Of a DNA stretch of 25,520 nt, positions 1-16,000 are shown piece by piece; the first letter of the stretch is position 1; every line of letters starts with the position of its first letter. The DNA is taken from assembly GCF_000003605.2 (NCBI RefSeq), contig NW_003135837.1:69259-94778 (forward strand). Direction: 5' to 3'. The stretch is from Saccoglossus kowalevskii (Eukaryota; Hemichordata; Enteropneusta; Harrimaniidae). The position numbers were made by a program, and so were the translations under genes. Below the pieces are notes generated by a model. It was not told where the DNA came from. It did not search any database and saw only the letters and a list, made by a program, of their open reading frames with translations.

Positions 1-560
1 ATATTATCTTCTATATATCAACTGAAATAGTCAAAACTAAAAAAACAGATAAAACAAACAAACTGAAAAAAATAGACATGAGTTTATTTATTTATTTATT
101 AACACACAACATCCCCCGGAGGGGATGAAAAGGGTTACAAATCAAATATTAGTAAAAGAAAAATAACTACATAAAAAGTAAGGGAACAAAAAAGCATTAA
201 AAAAAAAAAGAAAGATAAATTTGTATACATGGAATGTGTTACTGGCTTAGTTTATGTAGGTGCTGCTGTCTTGTATTAAAACAGTTTTTTAAATATTGTG
301 CTAAAGGAATTGACATTTTCTCGTTACTTAGTAATGATATGAATTTATTTTCATTACTAAATTTGTCAAAATTTGGTATACATTTATTAGCTACAATGTA
401 AAGTTTTGATCTTATTTCGTTGTAATGAGGACAATTTGTGACAAAATGTTGTTCATCTTCAACATGGTCATTGTCGCACATATTGCAGCCTCTGTCTTTA
501 AAATCCAAACCTATATGCCGGCCTGTTTCAATTTTCAGACAGTGGTTGCCAAGTCTAAAT
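1..560 (-). mobile_element. 5'-truncated LINE 3' end (copy 1)
   Basis: An open frame from about 558 to 239 encodes the C-terminal end of a non-LTR retrotransposon ORF2: RLGNHCLKIETGRH, then a zinc knuckle C-x2-C-x9-H-x4-C (CNMC ... HFVTNC) in a VEDEQHF context, then CPHYNEIRSKLY. After the stop comes a short 3' UTR and a TAAATAAATAAATAAA tail at about 82-102. There are no stops from 508 to 239, so this is a fairly young insertion. It sits in RNLS intron 4, in sense orientation. Confidence 0.8.
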
Positions 561-1085
561 TAGACAGTAGACAATTTGAGAAGTAAGAAGGTTGTTGAGT
601 GACATCAATATCAAGAAGCTTTTGATATTTAGATTCAAAACAGATTTGCAAATATTGGTCTAAAGGGATTTATTGCTCAAAATAAATCTGAATTGGTCAC
701 ATGATTCACTTGACTAAAATGTGTAGATATGTTCCCTGCTTCCATGAATAGAATGTTTCTTTGTTGGGCATAGACAGGGCAAGACATAACAAAATGTTAG
801 TCATCTTATATCTGATTTGTGGTACAGAGAAAACAACATTTCATTTTGGCAATTGAGTATGGTGCCTTGTTTCAATGCTCGGTGATTGGTTACTTAGATG
901 AAACTTAATACGTAATTCCAAGAGTTATTACAGTTATGAACTTGCCACAGTGGTATATTTTGAATTTGAATCGAAAATGACGTGCATCAGGAACCCGTAA
1001 TGTCTCATTTATGTTATACGTTTGAACAAAATCTATCCATAAATGCCAGATATTTGATGAAAAATTGGTCCAGGCATGTCTAATA
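561..1085 (-). mobile_element. Older LINE 3' end relic (copy 2)
   Basis: On the minus strand, 1085-905 is open and leads into a frame with HLSNQSPSIETRHH and then, after a frameshift, a decayed zinc knuckle (CFLC ... HFVMSC, with the C-x2-C-x9-H-x4-C spacing kept) followed by CPVYAQQRN. Several stops interrupt it. It is the same ORF2 C-terminal region as copy 1 but more diverged. The long open stretch here is not a renalase exon. Confidence 0.65.
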
Positions 1086-1160
1086 TACAGGTTCGGACGG
1101 ACGGACGCACACATGCACACACGGACGCACAGAGGTCAATCCATAAGTCCCTGTTTTCAG
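1086..1160. repeat. GGAC/GCAC-rich simple repeat and short inverted repeat
   Basis: 1094-1130 holds GGACGGACGGACGCAC and related degenerate tetramers. CAGACTTCGTCTG at 1158-1170 is a short perfect hairpin just beyond it. No coding signal. Confidence 0.5.
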
Positions 1161-1272
1161 ACTTCGTCTGAATCGGGACTAACAAGGCAGTATGAATTAT
1201 ACAGTAATATTATGCATGAAATACTGATTGTTTTATCAACTTTATTAATACAACAGTACCTACATGACTCAC

Positions 1273-6495
<5,223 letters not shown>

Positions 6496-7003
6496 CTTTA
6501 TCAACTTAAAAACTTATACACATCGGTTAAAACATTGGTAAATAATAAGTCAACCTCTATCGAATGAAACCATGGCGGGTGAATGAAAAGGGTTCAAGAC
6601 ATCACGAATAAAAATTTAGTTTACGCGTTTAGCTAAATATAAAATCATGTTAAACAGATTTATTTAATTATATAAGGTTATCGTTTAATGTTTGACAGTG
6701 GGAAATATTTATTTATTTTATGATAATACTATGATAGTATTGAAGATAGAGATGTCCGGTATTATATTTTTGCCGTACAATTATCATTTAATGTGCGAAA
6801 CGATAATATTATTTGGTTTTGCACTGTGAACTTTGACATTTGCACTTTAGTCAGGTGGTCAGTTACTCGGATCTTGTGATACTGACTGGGCTGATGCGCG
6901 TAATGATTACTGCGCATGAATATCTACGCGTATTGCTCTGTGTTGTGATGATGTTGCTGAAAAGGGGAAATATTTGGTGATTATTTATAATAGAGTGGAA
7001 GTG
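6496..7003. promoter_or_regulatory. Probable bidirectional RNLS/AP1AR promoter
   Basis: This is the 508-bp interval between the divergent start codons of RNLS and AP1AR. No TATA box sits clearly upstream of either start. Near the AP1AR side are GC-rich elements in AT-rich surroundings: GATGCGCG and TGCGCATGA around 6893-6919 (NRF1-like half sites) and ACGCG near 6927. CpG density rises here and over the 150 bp after AP1AR exon 1, as expected for an unmethylated promoter. The 5' UTRs of both genes must lie inside; transcription starts cannot be placed by eye. Confidence 0.65.
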
Positions 7004-7047
7004 ATGGGGAATTGTTGGGATTTGTGCTTTGGTACTACGAAGAGTAG
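7004..7047 (+). CDS. AP1AR: AP1AR exon 1 (MGNCW N terminus)
   Basis: Encodes 14 residues plus two bases, beginning MGNCWDLCFG; human gadkin begins MGNCC. Gly2 and Cys4 suit lipid acylation that places the protein on membranes. The start context is good (G at -3 and G at +4). The donor is AG|GTATGG. Confidence 0.9.
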
Positions 7048-10000
7048 GTATGGAAAATTTATTGTGAATTATTTTAACTCACGTTTGAACGGAAGATGGT
7101 CGTGACATTCTAAAACGACAATCGAGCCAAGTTGGCAAGGACAGATCGTATCGAGCAACGAATATTGACGTGCGTATTAAATAAACACATACCATGACCG
7201 CTCGATGTACAAATAATGAAATGCCTAACATTTTGTGATTTATATCATTAAAATATATTCTGAAGCGTGCAATAATAAACACTTTTAAAATAGGTCAAAT
7301 AATTGAAGCAAATAAGATACATTGTCTTCCTGGCCGGCCAACGTTCATCTCGATCACAGTTGTTTAGAATTTTGATTAAAAATATAAAATGTGAATAATA
7401 TATTCCTAAAAATGTAGGAACCGATGTGTATTGACTGTAATTAGAAGGAGGAAAGAAGATGGAAGAGGGTCTGGGTCTTGAGAAGCCCTAACCCTAAATC
7501 TCACATCTTCTAGAACCTGACACTGACCCGACGTAAATAATCCAATGGTTTGGTACATGCATATACCGTGTGTATAAACCCACGCTGTTGTCTACTTTCA
7601 ACAAGCTCTCAATTCATTCGGCAATCATTTAATTGAATTACGCACAAGTCATGCTTGCAGTATAGCTTCTTTTTTTTTTATTTAAACAATATTTTTATTT
7701 CGTTTCAATAATATAGACATACAGCACAAAATATTACATTACATAGAGGTACAAGGAAGATATAGCAGTATATCTTTCAATAAAGCTTTTTGTGCTTTCT
7801 GTAATCAGTGACATGGTTGCAATTGTATGGTATGGTACATGGTGTTTGTGTTTTATTTCTCTCAAAGCTACATTATTTTGTCTACCGTGATATGAGCCAG
7901 GCTTTGGTGTATGTATATTTGTAGGTATATAGTCAACCTATTGTACAGTGCTTGATACTACAGGATTATCATATACCTTGTATAGCTGGCCTTGTAACGC
8001 TATGATAAACCTGGTGAGCAAGCCATGCAATAATATTCCGTATCACGCCCAGCCCTGTTTGATGTTTTGACAAACTTAATCCGTTTATAGATTTGCCGAT
8101 AGAGTGGTACATACTCCAAACTGGTTTCAGTCGTTTTGCGGTTATGTTGCAGGGATTTTCTTTATTAAATCTACATTGACCACATTAGCTACAACTAGCT
8201 TTCGAGTACAGGCAGTTATTTTGGTATGAAATCTAACCACATTCAAGAGATTACACACTCTGATCAAGGATTCAAGCAGGGGTTAATTAAAAAATTTTGA
8301 ATATCATTTCGCATTGTAAACATTTGATGAAATGGTATAAATAAAATTAATAACCAAGATAAATGAAACACCAGCTGTTTGAAACAATTTAATTATTTTT
8401 GAATGACCCTTTATGGCATATAACGAAATTGTCATTTAAAAATCCAAAGTTAACAAAATAAATGTATATAGAAATGATCTGTTGCAGCCAAACTGTTGTC
8501 TTTGCAGTGTGGATTACTAACATATAACTGCTAATAGATACAAGTAGAATTCATGCTTGCTTATCACAACGGTTAATCAAACATTTGTTGTTCAAAAGAC
8601 AAATTATTAAAAATTTATCTTCTGAATGAATACAGTAAATAAATCTACATATTCATTTAATGATATACAAAATACTAAATCCTGGCTTTATATTTCTGTG
8701 TTTCTATAGTGAGAAAGGTATCTTTGTTACATCTTTACACGGAAGTGCACCTCCAAAGTACATTAACACTTTAATCATTTTGAGATCCACATTGGTCATG
8801 GTGAAAATATTTGACTGTTGTGCAATATGTAACTAATTTAATAGATGAATTTAATTGATTGAATACAATATCTAGTTAAGTTATAAAATGCAAAAATGAG
8901 ATGCTGTTAGTTATCCTTGCCACTACATTTAACAATTTCCCAGTTGCTGTGTGTTTGATAGTTTCCAAGTCACGTGTTCAATAAATGCTATTTGTCATGC
9001 ATATGGATCACATGTTGGTTGGTTCTTCATCCTCTATGGCATTCTCATTGCAAAATTGTTTTCCAATATTGGTTTGTACCAACTGATGTGTACGATGACC
9101 AGAAAGTGGGATATTAGTTTCTGGGCCTAAAATAAGGAAACAAACTTTTGCAGTGGGCATTAATTCTAAAATGTTTTATTAATTTATTGCTTTTAAGTAA
9201 AATTAAATGTTTTGGTGTTAAAATGTTAGATGAGTGGCTCTGCCTCTTTTTTGGTATATTGTGCCCTATTCAAACACAGTCTGAAAACTAGGATTTACTT
9301 CTGTGCATCTGTTTGCATGATCATCAATCTGTCTTTCTGTGTGTTTGCCTGTCCATCTGTGCATGCCTACATGTATCTTAGATATGCCTGGATCAAAAAA
9401 CAAATGTAAACGTATTCCAAACACACATCTATATGATCTTGGAATAGATCCATTTTATTTATGATTCAAGTCAAGATCTTTTAAAACAAAAAAATCATCA
9501 AAATCAAACATTTCTGTCATTCCAGAACTGCATTTTGGTCAAATTTGTAAATACTTTGTCGTGTCTTGGTGCAGGTAATTTTGTTTTCCTGATCAGCTGT
9601 GGCCATTTTTTAAAACATTCATTTAAAAAATGTTGAGCATGATCAGAAGTTTTGATTTTTGTCAGAACATGGGCATTTTAAAAATTTTTACTTGTAATAC
9701 AGTGCCAGACTATTGATTAGGTAAGTGTGAATTTCTCTCAGCCTGAGTGATTGGAGACCTGTTGTTGAAAAGCTATAATTTAAATATCTGAACTCTTCAT
9801 TTAAAAGGAATATTGCAGTCATCATTGTAGTGTATTCACTATATATAGTTTTTAAACAGTATTTAAAAAGAAGTACATGTACAAAATGATAGCAGTGGGA
9901 ATGTATTTTATGGGTGGGTGGCTTGTTTGATTTGAAAGATTACCTGATACATGTATATGTAAATACAAACATGACCTAATTATGAGTTACAAGCAAGCCA

Positions 10001-13000
10001 GTAATACTGTTTGCAGTTTTCATCTGTACCATGTACTTTTTGAGATGCAGCCCTATCTTTGAGATGCAGCTCTCTCTCTCTGAAATGCAACCCTCTCTCT
10101 GAGATGCAGCTCCTATACCTGAGATGCAGCCCATTTTCTGAGATGCAGCCCATTCTCTGAGATGTAGTTTTCTCACAGAAATGCAGCACATTCTCTCTGA
10201 GATGCAGCCCATTCTCTGAGATGCAGTCTTCTCTCTGAGATGCAGCCCATTCTCTGAGATGCAGCCCATTCTCTGAGATGTAGCTTTCTCATAGAAATGC
10301 AGCCCATTCTCTCTGAGATGCAGCCCATTCTCTGAGATGCAGCCTTCTCTCTGAGATGCAGTCCATTCTCTGAGATGCAGCCCATTCTCTGAGATGTAGC
10401 TTTCTCATAGAAATGCAGCCCATTCTCTCTGAGATGCAGCCTTCTCATAGAAATGCAGCCCATTCTCCCTGAGGTGCAGCTTCTATGAAGGTAGTAGATA
10501 GTAGAATATGCCTTAACATGTACTCACTGACATATATGTGATTTTTCTCAGAGTACCCGGTATGCTCTGGTCATACATGCTACATGCATATTAGCAAGTT
10601 GATTGCTTAAATCATTCTTATGATACAAATGATCCAATTTGTCGCCATTTTCAGAAATATAAGGTGGTGACCACACCATGTGACTTATAACAATTTATTT
10701 TTCTTGTAAGAATCTAAGGCCGTACATGAAATTTTTTTTCAAAATGGCGACAAAATCTCATGACCGATTCAAATTATTTGCTGTCTGAAAGAGTTATTTA
10801 TAAAGATGCAAGATGGCACATTTCAAAATCGAATGAATGGGGCATCTGTAAAAAACTGCTACTTGTTGATAAGAAATCAAAAATGGCAGCCAAATCAAAA
10901 TCACAAAAAACATTATTCATAGATGTTAAAACCAAATTTCAGATCAGACCAAACCAATCAAAATTCTGAAAGTTAGGTGCACTAGTTCTCATAGGCAATG
11001 TGTTTGAGAAGTTTCATAACTCTACGGGAAACAATATCCAAGAAAAAACAAAAAACAATAGGGTACAAGCGTGGACCCTAATTACATACATTACAAAGAC
11101 CATAACTTCAGATATCTTCACTGCAGCTCTTAGCTGCTATTTTTAATATTCCATTCATTTGTGTATTTCAGGACTGGCTCATACTTACGTAATGATTATG
11201 AAGGAGAATCACTTAATATTGAATTTGAGAATCTTGTAGAAGAGGTAAGAAGTCATTTATTTAAAGTTAAGTGGTCAGTGTAAGGAATTATTTATATGCA
11301 GTTAAATGGTCAGTGTAAGGAATTATTTATATGCAGTTAAGTGGTCAGTATAAGGAATTATTTATATGCAGTTAAGTGGTCAGTGTAAGGAATTATTTAT
11401 ATGCAGTTAAATGGTCAGTGTAAGGAATTATTTATATGCAGTTAAGTGGTCAGTGTAAGGAATTATTTATATGCAGTTAAATGGTCAGTGTAAGGAATTA
11501 TTTATATGCAGTTAAGTGGTCAGTGTAAGGAATTGTTCATATGCAGTTAAGTGGTCAGTGTAAGGAATTATTTATATGCAGTTAAGTGGTCAGTATGAGG
11601 AATCATGCAGTTAAGTGGTCAGTGTAAGGAAGCCTGCAGTTTAAGTGTTTGGATTTAATTGATTTTAAATTTACAGATTCACACGGTTAGTTCATTACTA
11701 TTCACAGTCTCAGTCTGGAATCAGTTTAGTTATAATCCTTATTTAGGGATGCCTGGCCGCCGAATGAAAGACATACCAAGTCACGCAGCTTGGTGTACAA
11801 AACCAATAAAGAGCATTATTATTAGCTGGGTTTTATTTGCACTTATTTTACTGACAACAAAATTTGTTTAAATAAAACCTACTAGTTATTTAGATTTAAC
11901 TATCATGTATGTTTTTTTTCATACAACCAATGAATTTAAAATCTTGTAAATATTCCTGCAACATCAAATTTGCATAATGTGGTGGTAAATAATAGTAAAC
12001 AACATTATGTCATGTGAGAACTCAAATTCATGGCGTGACTTCCAAATACTAGTATTAAAGGTATATGTATATACAATACAATATACAAATATACAATACA
12101 CATTATTTGAATTCAACATTTATCTTAAAAAAAAAATTGAGTCTTGTCATTTCAAAAACACATGTTCTGAAGCACTTCTAGCATACACATCTCAAGTACT
12201 CCAACATGCATGCATGTGACAGTTTTTGTTGATGACATGACATTTTTGTGAGTCTTGAAAAAAAACAGTGAACAGTTCTTTGGGATCTATAATTACTCGC
12301 TGAGTCTTTCCAAGGGTGAAGACCTCCGATTATCTAACAAGTTGCAGGAATGTGACAACAATTGTATGGTTTACAGTAATTTGATTTAAGAGGCGATGGT
12401 TGCCATGGCAGCAGACATAGAGATGGTGGTCACCATCAGTAGATGTTCATATTTTGGGTAAACAAAGTATCCAGATGTTATTATGAGACTGATATCAAAC
12501 TTAATGCATGGTGACGACAACCCTTTAAAATTTAGATGTATAAAATTCAGTCAGATTTGTATGAATTGTTAAAAATGTATTCCACGTATGCTATAATTAA
12601 TGACATGAGTGTTTAAATGTTATATATAATTATAGATTCATTGGGAGTTGAAAAAAAAGTTCATAACTCCTGCAAATATATAAACTGTTTAATAATTACT
12701 TTTCAGTAATTAATTTAGTGTTAGGATCTGCTATGCGTTTATTTCATCTCTCTACCAGCCATTACAAAGCACCAGCCGGGGTTGTACACTTTGTAGAGAA
12801 CCAGGGAAAGATCACGCATATTTTTTTTATGATACATGTATATTGTTCACCACATTAGATCCTACCAGAACATATCAATGGATGCATGTTTTGTATGCAA
12901 AGGATTATACACTGTTTTGTAAACCATTTAAATTTTGTAAGATACAAATTAAAAAAAATTCATGAAGTTTGTGGTATTTTTTGCAGTGAAGTTTTCTGTG

Positions 13001-16000
13001 TGGTTCTTGAAACACAATGACTTTCAATGAATCTGTTGGTATGTGTGTCTTTAATTTTAAATGCCAATTTATAGTAGCAACAATTTACAGCTAGTGCATT
13101 CTCTGTCATTTCAGAGATGAGTTTTGTTGTTGACAACTGTATCTGACACCATGAAAGATTATTTGTTGCTGCACTGTCAAGTGTCATGTCAAGTTTAGCA
13201 AAATGGGACAAAGACAGCAATTAGTGATTTTCCGTTCAACTGCGAGATCTTGCGAGATGCATGAAAGACGCACGTCGAACGTCTGCCGCAAAAATCGAAC
13301 GATTTTATTTTGAACTCGAATTTCTTTATTTCGTAGCTCACATCGACCGGCCGATCTTCGACAGAGGAATATTGCTTTTGAATACCCTCACTTAATTGAA
13401 ATTGCCTATCATCAAATGTGTACAGCACATTATTAAGCATGGAAATGCCCCCAAAATATGTTCGCGTTTGTTGAATCCCACGCGATGTTTGATGCCACTA
13501 CGACGCTATGACCTTTGTTTGTCCTGTTTTTACGTTCGATTTCACGCACAACGCGTGATTCTCGCAGTAAACGGGAAAATGGTCTATTACACTCGGAATT
13601 TTCAGAACTGTGACTTTGGTGTCAAATTCAGATTTTCTTCATACATTTACAGTTTCATATAATTTTCATTTTCAGTTTTTCATTTCAGATCAACCCATGC
13701 CATCAGATTTGCATTTATATTGCCCATATGTGCAAAACAAACAGTTTGCCTCACACGTACATAATGGAAGAAATTGTTCACCATACAACCTTTATATCGG
13801 TTACACCATCCAGCCATAACACACTCAACTAATTAATGATTAGCTATACACTACCAGACATGGTTAGTCTTAGCCATCTTACAGACTTAAACATTGATTT
13901 ATAACAAAACTTGTTTGTATTATTACCGTATGTGTAGTAAACACTGGAAGTAATAATCTAAATATTTAATTAAATTTCTTTATTCGCTTACCATTGTTAC
14001 AATATCAAATTTCTTTTAAATCTGTATTTTTATGATTTCTGGTTTTTGTTAGTTTGAAATGAAATTTCATTTACTATAACATAAATCTGGTTTGATATTA
14101 TAATCATATACCCTTCACTCGATTTTACCTTGATGTATAAAGTAGCAAATCATCTCCATTTGAGCTGACTTCTTTCTACTTTGCTATGACTTCAAATAGC
14201 CAGTGTTAAACTTAATGGTTGGATTTAAACTTCATTTTATGTCCAGATGAGAATGCTCTAAAGCTCATTCATATTCTGTTCTTTTTGTTTTGTAAACAAC
14301 AACAAATTAAAAATCAATAAAAAACTGCATGTACCGGTATTTGCATGTTTTTTGTAATATCTGAATGATCAGTATTTTTAATGGAAAGAAATTTTAAAAC
14401 TTGTATCCCAATTGAATATATCTGCCAAACTAATGATTACTGAATTTGGAAACAATAATTAACTAATTAATTGATTATGCATAAATTATTTGTCAGTTTG
14501 AAACTAATTGATCAGAAATAAGTAATGGTTCGACTTTTAATTACGGTAGTTTTCCTGCCAAAATTTGGAAGCGTCAAACATATATGAAACTTTCCTTAAT
14601 TTCTGTCAGCTTTGAATAAAACAGCCCAAATTTCTTATTCTGCATGTTTTTGAATCACAATTTGTCATGTAAAACTAATTTTAATTTACAAATATTTGAT
14701 TTTTTTTTTAAAAGAGATAAATGGCTTTGATAGTCTATGATTTAACCTGTTTAGTCTGTGATTATGGAAATTAAAATTGAGTAAATTTTTTGCAGAATGA
14801 TGCATCAGACAGTCAGGGTAGTTTTATCTTGGAGTCAGAGAGAAACCATTTAATGAGTAGAAATTATCAAAAGATAGTGGAAGACCAACGCAAACTTGAT
14901 GAACAAATTGATGAGGAGGTAAGCACCATTTCATTTACATATATCATTCTCATGTTATTAACATTTCATTAGAACGGAACGTGTGTTTTGGACAAAAACT
15001 GTGGTGTGAGTTAATATTTGTCTGTCTGAATAATATTTATTCTGTGTCTATATTGTGTACCTGCTCTTACTGTCTGTTTTATTAAACCAAACAGACTTTA
15101 CTATGAAAACTGTTTTATTTTTTGAAATGCTCACGCATGCTCACGCATGCAGCATGTTAACAGCTGCAAACTCACCATACAAAACATTGTAGACACATTG
15201 TAGACTCCCTCTAGCCTCATATTTATGAATATATTATTCATTTCCATGGTAACACAGTCAATTTAATTCATATGAGAAAGAAAACATTGCACTGCTTATA
15301 GTTTAGTGGAAGTTAGTAACATGCATAGAATGAGCCGGCTTAGTGAGGAGAAATAACAGAATTTAAAAACTTCATGTAGGATGGCATATGATGTCTTGAG
15401 TTTGAATGGTGCTGGCATTGTTTTGTCTTGTAGAGCGAACACTATGTTAACTTGAGGTTCCAGTTTGTTGGACAGGCTAGAAATTTTACCAAATCTATTG
15501 GATTTTTGTTATGTTTTTCTGAAAGATAAAATCCTTCAATGATAACAGTAGTTAATAAATTGTCTGCTGACACTGTTTTTTTCCTATTTGTTTTGGCAAT
15601 TTTTGGAGGCAACGGGCAATGTGTTAATATCATTAGAATTCAACTTTATACCTTTCTGAAACCTGCAAGATTTTTTGCATTAAGTAAGAAAAATATGTTT
15701 GGCCACCTATGGGAAAGTATGTCCATTCGGTTGCAAATTTCAGAAAATATAGTAGACTTCTGTATTGTATTTGTGTATTGTATTTGTTAAGCATATTAAT
15801 AAAAAAAAAAGGGAAATATAGTAAAATACAATCAATTGTGCAAAATGTTCTAAAATGTTGGTGAGAAAAACGATGCTGTTCAACAGGTTAATATTTTGAA
15901 GTGGCTTATCGATGTGTACCTGTAAATACAGGATTTATTGAAATAAGTATATTTATGGTTTATTGTGTCTGGATTAATAACTTATTATTAAGAGAGTTAT

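Noticed and set aside
905-1120. Open frame on the minus strand that could be RNLS exon 5
   Set aside because: No alignment with the next renalase segment; its sequence and position fit the ORF2 C-terminal region of LINE copy 2.
7484-7497. CCCTAACCCTAAA resembling telomere repeats
   Set aside because: Only about two units; expected by chance or as minor interstitial sequence.
9976-10463. Three overlapping minus-strand open frames of 69-97 codons with MGCISE/LHLRE repeats
   Set aside because: They are produced by a stop-free minisatellite monomer; different frames give the same look and there is no other coding signal.
11266-11645. Regular direct repeats suggestive of a CRISPR array
   Set aside because: The units are head to tail with no unique spacers and the genome is eukaryotic; it is a minisatellite.
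13610-13819. Short plus-strand frame after an acceptor-like TTTCATTTCAG
   Set aside because: No homology, no in-phase evidence stronger than chance, and AP1AR exons 2 and 3 already join in frame.
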